64,000 bases of DNA from assembly GCF_030654605.1 (NCBI RefSeq), contig NZ_JAURXB010000023.1:36351-100350 (forward strand), read 5' to 3'. Both the position numbers and the translations under genes were made by a program. The DNA is from Bradyrhizobium sp. (lineage in GTDB: Bacteria > Pseudomonadota > Alphaproteobacteria > Rhizobiales > Xanthobacteraceae). Below, piece after piece: positions 19,689 through 29,496 of this stretch (the stretch's first letter is position 1; each line of letters starts with the position of its first letter). Under the pieces are notes generated by a model. It made no database searches and had not been told where the DNA came from. It saw only the letters and a list, made by a program, of their open reading frames with translations.

Positions 19689-21212
19689 ATGAACACCATG
19701 TCGATTGCGACCGCGTCCGACTTCGCTCCGGCTCCCGCGCGCCCGCTGGTCACGCCGCTGCTGCTCGCCGCCGGCTGCGTCGCGCTGGCCGACTGGCTGT
19801 TCTACGGCTGGCAGATCGGCATCTCGCTGGCGCTGTTTCTGGCGGCGCTCGGCATCGCCGGCGTCGCCGGCAATCGCGTGAAAGCAACCCGCAAGATCCG
19901 GATCATCATGACCTCGGTATTCATTGCCGGACTGCTGGCCCCTATCGAGGACGTCAACCTCCTCTCGGTTCTCTTGAGTTCGCTGGCAACAGCGCTGTTC
20001 GTCCTCGCGATGACCGCACCCGCGGGGCCGTCCTGGCAAAGGCAGTTGTTGGAAGCCGTGACGGTACCCCTACGCGGTCCATTTCGATTGGCAGGCGATC
20101 TGTTCGCCGGACTCCGGCACATGACGGCGTGGACGCCCGGATGGCTCGGCTGGCTGGTGGGCTGGATCGTTCCACTGAGCATCTTTGCATTGTTCCTCGG
20201 TCTGCTGTCGTCGGCGAATCCACTTATCGAACATCGGGTGATGCAGATCGATCCGCGCGTTCTGTTCCGGCATTTCGAGTTTTCGCGGACCCTCTTCTGG
20301 CTGCTGATCGCCTGCGCCATCTGGCCGCTGATCCATCGTCGCATCAGACCGCAGCCGGTTCGACAAGCCGAGCCCGTCGTCGCCGCCACCGTGCGCGCGG
20401 CTCCGGACTATCTGCTCGGCGTCCAGGCCATGTCGCGCTCGCTGATCCTGTTCAATGCGCTGTTCGCGCTGCAGAGTGGACTCGATCTCGTCTATCTCTG
20501 GGGCGGCGCGACCCTGCCCGACGGCATGAGCTACGCGCATTATGCCCACCGCGGCGCCTATCCCCTGATCGCGACCGCGCTGCTCGCCGCCGGCTTCGTC
20601 CTGATCGCGATGCGGCCGGGCGGACCTGCGGAGCAATCCAGGCTGATCCGCCCGCTGGTGCTGGCATGGATCGGACAGAACATCCTCCTCGTCATCTCGT
20701 CGATCTTCCGGCTCGACCTCTATGTCGCCGCTTACTCGCTCACCTTTCTGCGGCTCGCGGCCTTCATCTGGATGCTGCTGGTGGCCACGGGACTGTGCTT
20801 GATCCTGATCCAGATCATCAAGCGAAAGCCGGTTTCCTGGCTGGTCACCGCGAACGCCGTATCGCTGGCGCTGGTGCTGTACGGGTGCTGCTTCATCAAC
20901 GCGCCGAGGCTGGTGGCAGCCTACAACGTGGCGCACTCGCGGGAAGCCGGTGGCACCGGTCCCTGGCTCGACAAGGACTATCTGCATTCGCTGGGTCCAG
21001 AGGTCTTACCCGTCCTCGAACCGCACTTGCCGCAGATTCCGGCGCTCCAGTCCACGGTTTCAAAATTGCGGGCCGGTCCCGACATTTGCGAGAACCGGCG
21101 GCGGCGTTCGGAAAACTGGCGAGCCATGGATTTTCGGACATGGCGCCTGCAACGATATTTGGCTAACAATCCCGGCATGGCGCAAAAACCCCTCGACGGC
21201 GACAAAGGCTAG
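19689..21212 (+). CDS. DUF4173 (DUF4153-like) polytopic membrane protein
   Basis: Multiple TM segments; DYLLGVQAMSRSLILFNALFALQSGLDLVYLWGGATLPDGMSYAHYAHRGAYPLIATALLAAGFVLIAMRPG matches the family as remembered. Start MNTMSIATASDF. Confidence 0.8.
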   Translation: MNTMSIATASDFAPAPARPLVTPLLLAAGCVALADWLFYGWQIGISLALFLAALGIAGVAGNRVKATRKIRIIMTSVFIAGLLAPIEDVNLLSVLLSSLATALFVLAMTAPAGPSWQRQLLEAVTVPLRGPFRLAGDLFAGLRHMTAWTPGWLGWLVGWIVPLSIFALFLGLLSSANPLIEHRVMQIDPRVLFRHFEFSRTLFWLLIACAIWPLIHRRIRPQPVRQAEPVVAATVRAAPDYLLGVQAMSRSLILFNALFALQSGLDLVYLWGGATLPDGMSYAHYAHRGAYPLIATALLAAGFVLIAMRPGGPAEQSRLIRPLVLAWIGQNILLVISSIFRLDLYVAAYSLTFLRLAAFIWMLLVATGLCLILIQIIKRKPVSWLVTANAVSLALVLYGCCFINAPRLVAAYNVAHSREAGGTGPWLDKDYLHSLGPEVLPVLEPHLPQIPALQSTVSKLRAGPDICENRRRRSENWRAMDFRTWRLQRYLANNPGMAQKPLDGDKG

Positions 21213-21217
21213 CGAAC

Positions 21218-21916
21218 GTGGCTCATTCCATTCTCGTCGTCGACGACGACCCCCATATCCGCGACGTCGTGCGCTTCGCATTCGAGAAGACCGGCATGGC
21301 GATTTCCATTGCGCAAGACGGCAAGGAGGCGCTGGCCCGGTTCGACCGCAACGTCCACGACCTCATCGTGCTCGACATCGGCATGCCTGAAATGGACGGG
21401 CTGGAGGTCTGCCGCCAGATCCGGAAGACCTCGGATACGCCGATCCTGTTCCTGTCGGCGCGCGACGAGGAGATCGATCGCATCCTCGGCCTCGAAATCG
21501 GCGGCGACGACTATGTGACAAAGCCGTTCAGTCCGCGCGAACTGGTGGCGCGGGTGAATGCTATCCTGCGGCGGACGCGAAATACCCCGGCGCCGGTGGA
21601 AAGCAAGGCCATGAACCATGGCGGGCTCACGCTCGATCCGGACGCACGCACCGCGAGCTTCAAGGAGACACCGATTGCGCTGACGGCGCTGGAATTCTCC
21701 ATCCTGCGCACGATGCTGGCGCGGCCGGGTTTTGTCTTTACGCGCGAGTTGATCCTCGATGCCGCCTATGCCGGCAATATTCATGTTGCGGACCGCACCA
21801 TCGACAGCCATGTCAGGAACATCCGCGCAAAATTTGCCGGCGCCGGCTGCGAGTCCGCGATCGAGACCGTCCATGGCGTCGGCTTCAAGCTGGGACGCTG
21901 CGAGGCCGCGCGTTGA
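21218..21916 (+). CDS. response regulator transcription factor (OmpR/PhoB family)
   Basis: ILVVDDDPHIRDVVRFAFEKTG, DLIVLDIGMPEMDGLEVC, FLSARDEEIDRILGLEIGGDDYVTKPFSPRELVARV and winged-helix C-terminus. Confidence 0.95.
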   Translation: MAHSILVVDDDPHIRDVVRFAFEKTGMAISIAQDGKEALARFDRNVHDLIVLDIGMPEMDGLEVCRQIRKTSDTPILFLSARDEEIDRILGLEIGGDDYVTKPFSPRELVARVNAILRRTRNTPAPVESKAMNHGGLTLDPDARTASFKETPIALTALEFSILRTMLARPGFVFTRELILDAAYAGNIHVADRTIDSHVRNIRAKFAGAGCESAIETVHGVGFKLGRCEAAR

Positions 21917-23520
21917 GCGAGCAAGGGGCCAACACCAGCCGGAAATGGCGACCAAGCCTCAGTCTTGTCGTCTTCGTCGTTCTCACCAGCGTGCTCGTGC
22001 TGCCGCTGTTCAGCATCTACTTCCTGAAAGTCTACCAGAACCAGCTGATCCAGCAGGCCGAAGCCGAGCTGATTGCGCAAGGCGCCGCGCTCGCCGCCAC
22101 CTTCCGCCGCGAGGTGGAGACCGGAATTCCGCCAGGTGTTGCGCTCGGCGCCAGGGTCCCGCCTGCCGCGCCAAAACCATCCGAGGAGCCGTATCAGCCG
22201 ATCTGGCCCGAACTCGAACTGGTCAGCGACAGCGTGCTGCCGCCGCGACCCGCGGCGCGCCCGCCAACGGCGCCGGCCGATCCCGCCTTCGCCGCGCTTG
22301 GCGCGCGCATGGCGCCGGATCTGGTCGCCACCCAGAAGGTGACGCTGGCCGGCTTCCGGCTGCTCGATCCCAACGGCGTCGTGATCGCCGGCCGCGAGGA
22401 AGTCGGGCTGTCTCTGGCGCATCTGGAGGAAGTGAGCGAGGCGCTGCAAGGCCGCTTCAAGGGCGTGCTGCGGGTGCGCATCTCCAAGAACGAACAGCCC
22501 TCGCTCTATTCGATGAGCCGCGGCACCGGGATGCGCATCTTTACCGCCATGCCGGTAATGGTGCGCGACCAGGTCGCCGGCGTGGTCTATGCATCGCGTA
22601 CGCCGAGCAACGTCTTCCGTGACCTGTACGCACAGCGCACCAAGGTCATTCTCGCTATCCTGTCGATGATCCTGCCCACGCTGCTGATCGGGGTGTTGTT
22701 TCACCGCACCATCACCGGGCCGATGCGCGAGTTGGTCGAGCGCACCAATCTGGTCGGCAAGGGCGATCGCGACGCACTGCGGCCGCTGAAGCGCCACGGC
22801 ACTAGCGAGATCGCCCTGTTGTCGCAGAGTTTTCTGGATATGGCGCGGCGGCTGAACACGCGCTCCAGCTTCATCTCGACCTTCGCCACCCATGTCTCGC
22901 ACGAGTTGAAATCGCCGCTCACCTCGATCAAGGGCGCGGCTGAACTGCTGCGCGAGGACGTCGATGCGCCCGACATGGACGATGCGGACCGGCGCAAGTT
23001 TCTCGACAACATCATTGCCGACGCCGACCGGCTGGGAACGATCGCGGGCCGCTTGCGCGATTTCGCCCGAGCGGAAAACCCCGTCGCGCTCGGCGCGGCA
23101 AACCTGTCGGTCGCGGTCGCGGGCCTGCGTTCGGCCTTTCCCGCGCTCGATGTCCGCGCCAGCGGCGACCTCGATACGCCGATGCGGATCTCCGAGGACA
23201 ATGTCCTGATCATTTTGTCCAATCTGGCCGACAACGCCGTGCATCACGGCAGTTCATCGCTCGATGTATCGGCGACGCGGCAGGGCGATCAGCTGAAAGT
23301 CACCGTCAGCGATGACGGCGAAGGCGTCTCTCCCAACAACCGGGCCCGGATCTTCGACAGCTTCTTCACCACCAGGCGCGACAGCGGCGGCACCGGGATG
23401 GGGCTGGCCATCGTGCGCGCGATGCTCGACGCCCACGGCGGCGCGGTCAGGCTGATCGAATCCGATCACGGGACCGCCTTCGAGCTGACATTTCCCCTGA
23501 CCGACGCCGCGGCCTCCTGA
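21913..23520 (+). CDS. sensor histidine kinase
   Basis: THVSHELKSPLTSIKGAAELL (H box), ILSNLADNAVHHG (N box), DDGEGVSPNNRARIFDSFFTTRRDSGGTGMGLAIVRAMLDAHGG (G boxes); overlaps the RR by ATGA-type coupling. Confidence 0.95.
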   Translation: MSEQGANTSRKWRPSLSLVVFVVLTSVLVLPLFSIYFLKVYQNQLIQQAEAELIAQGAALAATFRREVETGIPPGVALGARVPPAAPKPSEEPYQPIWPELELVSDSVLPPRPAARPPTAPADPAFAALGARMAPDLVATQKVTLAGFRLLDPNGVVIAGREEVGLSLAHLEEVSEALQGRFKGVLRVRISKNEQPSLYSMSRGTGMRIFTAMPVMVRDQVAGVVYASRTPSNVFRDLYAQRTKVILAILSMILPTLLIGVLFHRTITGPMRELVERTNLVGKGDRDALRPLKRHGTSEIALLSQSFLDMARRLNTRSSFISTFATHVSHELKSPLTSIKGAAELLREDVDAPDMDDADRRKFLDNIIADADRLGTIAGRLRDFARAENPVALGAANLSVAVAGLRSAFPALDVRASGDLDTPMRISEDNVLIILSNLADNAVHHGSSSLDVSATRQGDQLKVTVSDDGEGVSPNNRARIFDSFFTTRRDSGGTGMGLAIVRAMLDAHGGAVRLIESDHGTAFELTFPLTDAAAS

Positions 23521-23981
23521 TGCCCGGCGTTTCGATCGACTGCGACAGACAAACGCGAAAATCCCTCACCATCGCCCGCGCCGGCCTGTGCCTTGCCATC
23601 ATCGCCAGCGGCCTCGCCTTGCGCGGATGGGGACTTGGCCTCGGCCTGCCCGCCTTCGTCGTCAAGTATGGCGGCTCGGTGTTGTGGGGAACGATGGTGT
23701 TCTTTCTGCTGGCGATGGCGGCTTCAACGCTTTCCCGGCCGCGCATCGCGCTGGTCGCTGCCGTGATCGCCATCGGCGTCGAACTGTTCCGGCTGGTGCA
23801 TTTTCCCTGGCTCGACGCGTTTCGGCTGACCCTGCCGGGCGCGCTGCTGCTCGGCCGTATTTTTTCGATGTGGAATATGGTCGCGTATGGCGTCGGGATT
23901 GCTTTGGGAGTGTCGTTCGATCATCTCGCCATGTCCGCCCGTCCAGGACCAGCGTCGGATAGCCCTCACTCCGCCAGCTGA
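23520..23981 (+). CDS. DUF2809-like small membrane protein
   Basis: Four TM-like segments: LGLPAFVVKYGGSVLWGTMVFFLLAMAASTLSRPRIALVAAVIAIGVELFRLVHFPWLDAFRLTLPGALLLGRIFSMWNMVAYGVGIALGV; start overlaps the HK stop (TGATG). Confidence 0.8.
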   Translation: MPGVSIDCDRQTRKSLTIARAGLCLAIIASGLALRGWGLGLGLPAFVVKYGGSVLWGTMVFFLLAMAASTLSRPRIALVAAVIAIGVELFRLVHFPWLDAFRLTLPGALLLGRIFSMWNMVAYGVGIALGVSFDHLAMSARPGPASDSPHSAS

Positions 23982-25135
23982 AACCGCTCGAAGCGATGCA
24001 GTTCCTGCTCGATGCGCGTCTTCAGATCCTTGCGCGCGCCCCTGGCCGCTCCCGCGCCGACCCAGCTCCATTTCTGCACCAGCAGTTTGCGGCTCTTGCG
24101 GTCGGTCTTCAGATCGAGGGCTGCGACGATATTGTCGCCGACCAGCACCGGCAGCGCGAAGTAGCCGAACACCCGCTTCTCCTTCGGCACATAGGCCTCG
24201 AAGCGGTGGCCATAGTCGAAGAAAAGTTCGGTGCGCTTGCGCTGGATGATCAGGGGATCGAACGGGGAGAGGATGTGGACCTGATCGGAAGCGCTGCCCC
24301 TCCCGCTCTCCAGCGTCGCGGGCTCCGCCCAATGCTCCTGTTTGCCGGCGCCTTCAAGCGCGATCGGCACCAGCTCGTTGCGGCGGACCCGCGTCTGGAT
24401 CATTCGCCGGATCGCCGGCTTGCTCGGGGCATCGAGATGGCAGATCGAATCCACGCTCACGATACCCTGCACGCGCAAGGCGCGGTCGAGCAGATAGGCG
24501 GTGGTGTCGCTCACCGAGGCCGGCTTTGGCGGCTTGTCCCAGCCGAAGTGCCGCGTCATCAGGTCGTAGGTTTTCAGCATGCCGATGCGTTCGGAGATCG
24601 TCAGCATGCCGGTGTAGAACAACAGCTGCAGCGCCCGCTTCGAGGGTTTGCGGCTGGCCCACAGATGCTCCTTGTCGACCAGCACGTCGTCGTCGATGTC
24701 ACGGATGGTCAGCGCGCCGCCGCGCCGGATCAGCCGCAGCACCTTGCGCAAATCCGCCGGTTTGACCGAGGTCAGCCATTTGTGGCCCTCGCGCTTGTGG
24801 CGCCGCATCGCCGGGAGAAAGAAGCGCAGATCCTTCGACGGCACATAGGACAGCGCGTGTGTCCAGTATTCGAACACGCTCTTGTCGACGCTCTGGGCCT
24901 GCCGCAGATCGGCGCGGCGGTATTCGGGAATCCGGTTCCACAGAATATGATGGTGACAGCGCTCAATTACGTTGATGGTGTCGATCTGCACATAGCCGAG
25001 ATGCGCCACAGCGGCGGCGGTCGCCTGCGGCCCCTCGCCGAATGGTGCGGCTACGTCGAGCCGCTGGGCGCGCAGCCAAATCCGGCGGGCCTCGGTCGTG
25101 CTCAGGGGCTGGGAGGGGCTTGCAGTACGGGGCAT
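23966..25135 (-). CDS. winged-helix DNA-binding domain protein, YcaQ-like (DUF1006) family
   Basis: LSTTEARRIWLRAQRLDVAAPFGEGPQATAAAVAHLGYVQIDTINVIERCHHHILWNRIPEYR; typical YcaQ/AlkX-like start. Confidence 0.85.
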   Translation of the reverse strand: MPRTASPSQPLSTTEARRIWLRAQRLDVAAPFGEGPQATAAAVAHLGYVQIDTINVIERCHHHILWNRIPEYRRADLRQAQSVDKSVFEYWTHALSYVPSKDLRFFLPAMRRHKREGHKWLTSVKPADLRKVLRLIRRGGALTIRDIDDDVLVDKEHLWASRKPSKRALQLLFYTGMLTISERIGMLKTYDLMTRHFGWDKPPKPASVSDTTAYLLDRALRVQGIVSVDSICHLDAPSKPAIRRMIQTRVRRNELVPIALEGAGKQEHWAEPATLESGRGSASDQVHILSPFDPLIIQRKRTELFFDYGHRFEAYVPKEKRVFGYFALPVLVGDNIVAALDLKTDRKSRKLLVQKWSWVGAGAARGARKDLKTRIEQELHRFERFQLAE

Positions 25136-25208
25136 CGCGCGGGAATGTAGCCGGATTCGCGGGCGCGCGATATTCGAGGGCGAGGCGTGCTTGCCAGGCT
25201 CAGCCCGG

Positions 25209-25520
25209 TCACCGCTTCGGCGGGGCGCCAATCGAGCCCGTCGCGATCTCGGCGTCGCACGACGCCCTGCCGCGTACCGGGGCCTGGCAGCGATAGACAT
25301 GGCCGGTGAGACGGTCGATCAGCCAGGCGCTTTCCTCGGTCGGGCTCTCCATGCCGACATAGCGGGAGCCGAGCGCCGTGATCAGCGTCGACAGCAGGAT
25401 CGCCGCCGCGATCATGGCCGCGCCGATCAGGACCGGCATCGAACCAGTGGAACCCGCCTGATCCGGTCGGCCGGCGCGGTACCCCTGATAGTCATATTGC
25501 CTTTTGGCTGATGGAAACAC
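25209..25520 (-). CDS. hypothetical membrane-anchored protein
   Basis: Single TM segment MPVLIGAAMIAAAILLSTLITALGSRYVGM followed by a short soluble tail. Confidence 0.5.
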   Translation of the reverse strand: MFPSAKRQYDYQGYRAGRPDQAGSTGSMPVLIGAAMIAAAILLSTLITALGSRYVGMESPTEESAWLIDRLTGHVYRCQAPVRGRASCDAEIATGSIGAPPKR

Positions 25521-25697
25521 ACGGATCCTGCGTCGCTGGTTTGCGGTCTGCTCTGTAGGCGATATTTCTGGCGGCCTATCTGGCCGATTTGTTGTTCGCA
25601 GCTCGGCACCGCGGCGACGGCATTGCGACAGGGATCGAGGCGATCAGCCCGCCGGCAGCTCCTTCGACATGAGCACGGCAGCCGCGAACTGAAGACG

Positions 25698-26090
25698 TCA
25701 CACCAACTCAATGCGCGCGTGATGTCCCGGGGCGGTGGCAAGGCGTTTGTCACGGGTCAACAGCGGAGCATCGAGCGCTTCCGCCAAGGCGACGTACATG
25801 GCGTCATAGGCCGTGAGATTGTTCCGCAAATCCCAGACGCGCGGCAAGAGGAGATCGTGCGGATACCGACGCAACGGGAAGTCAGCGAGGTCGGCGAGTG
25901 CCGCGCGGCCTCGCTCGGCATCAATCTCTCCGTTCGCTGCAAACCGGCGCACCACCTGCGCCACTTCGACGTCGAGCAAATGAGGCGCGTGCAATATCTG
26001 GAAGGGTTCGAAGAGAAGCTTTTCCACCGCCGCTGCGGCTGGCCTACGAAGCAGCGTTTCGAGCATCGCGGAAGCATCGACGACAATCAT
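25698..26090 (-). CDS. vapC: PIN-domain toxin (VapC-like)
   Basis: MIVVDASAMLETLLRRP...LDVEVAQVVRR...LTAYDAMYVALAEALDAPLLTRDKRLA (PIN acidic residues). Confidence 0.9.
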   Translation of the reverse strand: MIVVDASAMLETLLRRPAAAAVEKLLFEPFQILHAPHLLDVEVAQVVRRFAANGEIDAERGRAALADLADFPLRRYPHDLLLPRVWDLRNNLTAYDAMYVALAEALDAPLLTRDKRLATAPGHHARIELV

Positions 26091-26323
26091 GAACGATCGC
26101 GTTCGGCGCGGACCGCCTCGGCCGGCTCTATAGATAGGGTCACCGTAGAACGCCGATCGAGGCGAGCACGTAGCTCATCTATCGTGGGGCGTTCAGCTAC
26201 CTGACGGATCTCGCTAAGCAAATAGTCGGAGAGCGACATGCCCGCCAGCGCCGCGCGCGACTTAAGCCGGCGATGCAGCGCATCGGGCACGTTGCGAATT
26301 TGAATCATCGCTGTCATGCGCAA
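26087..26323 (-). CDS. vapB: FitA/VapB-like ribbon-helix-helix antitoxin
   Basis: MIQIRNVPDALHRRLKSRAALAGMSLSDYLLSEIRQVAERP; overlaps vapC start by 4 nt. Confidence 0.88.
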   Translation of the reverse strand: MRMTAMIQIRNVPDALHRRLKSRAALAGMSLSDYLLSEIRQVAERPTIDELRARLDRRSTVTLSIEPAEAVRAERDRS

Positions 26324-26489
26324 AACCTATTCACATGTGCTCCACATGTCAATTAGGATACGGCAGTGTTGATCTCGGTGCATCCGCACGAACTGTGTAA
26401 TCCATATCACGCTGGCAGAAGGCCGATCGAACGGGGGCGCCGGACGCCGCGACGGACGGAGGAGCCCGGGCGTATGGTCCGTTTACCAA

Positions 26490-26505
26490 TGTGAGCCAAG
26501 TCACA
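26490..26505. promoter_or_regulatory. CRP-like box upstream of the OmpA-family gene
   Basis: TGTGA-gccaag-TCACA, perfect TGTGA-N6-TCACA palindrome, about 75-90 nt before the ATG at 26578. Confidence 0.5.
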
Positions 26506-26577
26506 TCCACGGCCTGTCGCCCGGTTTATCGTTCAACCATCAAAGCGCCATCAGGCGTCACAGTGAGGACCACGACA

Positions 26578-27219
26578 ATGACCAGCTTCTACAGACTTTC
26601 CGCCCTCTCGGCGATCACGCTCAGTGCCGCGCTGTCGATGACGGCAGGCCTGGCCATTGCCGGCGAGAAGGTTTCCGCCGACCAGATCCTGAATGCGCTG
26701 CAGCCGAAGAAGCCGCTGACCCGCGGACTGTCGGCGGGACCGCAGGCCGATCCGGCCGTCGAAGCCAAGCAGATCCGTTTCGTCGATACCCTGCGCAACC
26801 GCAAGACCCGCTCGCTCTCGCTCGGCGAGCGCGAGGAAATCGCCGAGATCGCGGCGACCAAGCCGAAGATCGATCTCGAGATCCAGTTCGACTACAATTC
26901 CGCCGATATCAGCAAGAGCTCGATGCCGGCGGCGCAGGAACTCGGCAAGGCGCTCTCGAATTCGACCCTGAAGGGCTCGACCTTCGTGGTCGCCGGCCAT
27001 ACCGATGCGGTCGGCAGCGAGCCCTACAATCAGGAACTGTCGGAGCGCCGCGCCGACACCATCAAGCGCTTCCTCACCGAACAATACGGCATCAACGGCG
27101 CCGACCTCGTCACCGTCGGCTACGGCGAAAGCAAGCCGAAGGATACCGGCACGCCGACCGACCCGGCCAACCGTCGCGTTCAGGTCGTCAACATGGAAAC
27201 CAAGACCGCTTCGAAGTAA
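26578..27219 (+). CDS. OmpA family outer-membrane protein
   Basis: Signal peptide; IQFDYNSADISKSSMPAAQELGKAL...FVVAGHTDAVGSEPYNQELSERRADTIKRFL...YGESKPKDTGTPTDPANRRVQVV. Confidence 0.92.
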   Translation: MTSFYRLSALSAITLSAALSMTAGLAIAGEKVSADQILNALQPKKPLTRGLSAGPQADPAVEAKQIRFVDTLRNRKTRSLSLGEREEIAEIAATKPKIDLEIQFDYNSADISKSSMPAAQELGKALSNSTLKGSTFVVAGHTDAVGSEPYNQELSERRADTIKRFLTEQYGINGADLVTVGYGESKPKDTGTPTDPANRRVQVVNMETKTASK

Positions 27220-27243
27220 CGCTCGATCCGCGACAAGTCATTT

Positions 27244-27270
27244 CAGCCCGCGCCGGTCTCGCGCGGGCTG
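27244..27270. terminator. hairpin between convergent genes
   Basis: CAGCCCGCGC-cggtctc-GCGCGGGCTG, 10-bp perfect stem, no strong T tract. Confidence 0.6.
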
Positions 27271-27285
27271 ATTGTATCTGCGACC

Positions 27286-28590
27286 TCATATCCAACTCTG
27301 GAACAGCATCAGCCGGACAAACGTCTCCATCGACGTCCCGACAAACGCCACCGTGATCGGCAGCATCGCGGCGAAGCCCGCGCCTGCGGTCGCGACGAAG
27401 GCCCATAACAGCCAGCGCGGGCTGTTGCCCCGCCGCAGCACGTAGACCAGTGCAAGGCTGGCCAAGGTAGCGGCCGGCAAATAGTAATACAGGAAGCCGA
27501 GCGTCCGCGGCAGCAGCGCCCAGGCCAGATAGGGTCCGGCATAGAACGACAGGATCAGGAACGCGTCGGCCCGGCGCGTCACGATCCAGTCACGCAGGCA
27601 GACCGCTAACGCCGGCAGCGCCGCCCACAGCACCACGGGATTGCCGAGGAATACCACCGCCGCAATCCGGTCATCCGCAACCTTGTCGAACAGGTACCAG
27701 ACCGGCCGCACCAGAAACGGCCAGGACGGCCACGAACTCATATAGGTGTGGCCCGCGATCGCTGTCGTGGTGTTGTCGCTGAAAATCCTGCGCTGGGCTT
27801 CGAGCAGGTCGGGAAGCGACAGGCCGTAAAGCGGCACGAAGGTCGCGAGATAGCCGACCGCCGGGGCCAGCACGAAGCAGGCGGCGAAATGATAGGATCT
27901 GAAATCGGGCCACAGGCCCGGCCGGTACCAGTCGCTGGCATTGCCATCGGCGAATTGCGTGCGCCAGCTCTGCATCAGCCGGATCACGGCGACGATCACG
28001 ATGCAAACGGCGAGTGGAAACAGCCCGCTCCATTTGCAGGCCGCCGAAAGACCGAAGGCGAGGCCGGCGAGCGCGAACCAGCGATGCGGCCGCGCCTGGC
28101 GAAAACCGTGCATGAACGCCGCGACCGCCAACAGGCCGAACGAAAGCGAAAATATATCCAGCATCGCGATCCGCGACTGCACGAACACCATCTGGTTGAA
28201 GAACGCGAGCAGAGCCGTCGCAATCGCGGGGCCTTGCGCCGCGAACAGCGCGAGGCCGCAAAGATACATCGCGACGATCGAAAGCGCCCCGAACAGCACG
28301 CCGGGGTAGCGCCAGCCCAGCGGCACATCTCCGAAAGCGCGGATCGACACCGCGATCAGCTGCTTGGCCAGCGGCGGATGCATCGGGTTGAGCATCGGGC
28401 TCGGCATCACCGGCTCGAGCATTTGCCGCGCTGCCGGCACATAATGCACTTCATCGAAGTAGAATTTTTCCGGCGTCGTGATGCCAACCAGCAGCGCGAG
28501 ATGGGCGATAATGAAAATGACCGCGGCAATCACCGCGCTCCGTGCCGCCGATTTTTCCGGAACAGAAGATGATTCGCGCACAGGACTCAC
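27286..28590 (-). CDS. phospholipid carrier-dependent glycosyltransferase (PMT family)
   Basis: Many TM segments; FYFDEVHYVPAARQMLEPVMPSPMLNPMHPPLAKQLIAVSIRAFGDVPLGWRYPGVLFGAL. Confidence 0.88.
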   Translation of the reverse strand: MSPVRESSSVPEKSAARSAVIAAVIFIIAHLALLVGITTPEKFYFDEVHYVPAARQMLEPVMPSPMLNPMHPPLAKQLIAVSIRAFGDVPLGWRYPGVLFGALSIVAMYLCGLALFAAQGPAIATALLAFFNQMVFVQSRIAMLDIFSLSFGLLAVAAFMHGFRQARPHRWFALAGLAFGLSAACKWSGLFPLAVCIVIVAVIRLMQSWRTQFADGNASDWYRPGLWPDFRSYHFAACFVLAPAVGYLATFVPLYGLSLPDLLEAQRRIFSDNTTTAIAGHTYMSSWPSWPFLVRPVWYLFDKVADDRIAAVVFLGNPVVLWAALPALAVCLRDWIVTRRADAFLILSFYAGPYLAWALLPRTLGFLYYYLPAATLASLALVYVLRRGNSPRWLLWAFVATAGAGFAAMLPITVAFVGTSMETFVRLMLFQSWI

Positions 28591-28693
28591 GGATTCATGG
28601 CTTTATCGAAATGTCGAGTGTGGGCGGGCCGCATTTTTAAGTCCACCGCATTGAACGCAATTCGTTTTCGCCGTCACTAACCATCGGGGTCAT

Positions 28694-29494
28694 ATGCCGC
28701 CGCTTGTGATATTTTTACAACATCGCATGGGCGCGCGATCCGGTACGATGCGGGACAAATCGATCGGTCATGAAATGAATTGGCGTCACTGCGTTTTCCT
28801 TGTTTGCGCGTTTTGTCTGTCAGCCGCGCTGGCGGCTGGGCCTGCTCGCGCGCAAACGCGCGTCGGCGAAGCCGCCGTCGTCAAGAACGAAGTCGTCCGC
28901 GTCATGGCGTCGGGGACCACTCCGATCAATGTCGGCGATAGCGTGGTGCGCGACGAAACCGTGCGCACCGGCACCGACAGCGCGACCCGGCTGGTGATGG
29001 CCGACAGCACCAATCTGTCGCTCGGCCCCAATTCCACGCTCAAGCTCGACCGCACCGTATTCGACGACGCGCACAGCTATCGCGACATCTCGATCAAGCT
29101 GACCACAGGCGCGTTTCGCTTCGTCACCGGCAATTCGGACAAGGGCGCCTACAAGATCCAGACCCAGGTCGCGACCATCGGCGTGCGCGGCACCATCCTC
29201 GATATCCTGTCGCAGCGCGGCAAGACCACCGTGGTGCTGCGGGACAATGGCGCTTCGCGGGTCTGCACCCTCACCTTCCAATGCATCGAGCTGACCAAGC
29301 CCGGCGACACCGCTGTTATCACCTTCGCCGGCGGCAAATACACCATCCAAAAATCCAGCACGCCGCCCTGGACCTTCGCCTGTGGCGCCGCCGCGGGCCT
29401 CTGCAGCACCACGCAATATGCCGATGCGACGCCTACCATTACGCCGCCTGTCGATGACGGCAGCGATCCCACCGGCATGCTGTGCGGGCGCTGA
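28694..29494 (+). CDS. FecR domain-containing exported protein
   Basis: GDSVVRDETVRTGTDSATRLVMADSTNLSLGPNSTLKLDRTVFDD...GAFRFVTGN...YKIQTQVATIGVRGTILDI. Start probably internal (about 28748 or later). Confidence 0.88.
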   Translation: MPPLVIFLQHRMGARSGTMRDKSIGHEMNWRHCVFLVCAFCLSAALAAGPARAQTRVGEAAVVKNEVVRVMASGTTPINVGDSVVRDETVRTGTDSATRLVMADSTNLSLGPNSTLKLDRTVFDDAHSYRDISIKLTTGAFRFVTGNSDKGAYKIQTQVATIGVRGTILDILSQRGKTTVVLRDNGASRVCTLTFQCIELTKPGDTAVITFAGGKYTIQKSSTPPWTFACGAAAGLCSTTQYADATPTITPPVDDGSDPTGMLCGR

Positions 29495-29496
29495 CG

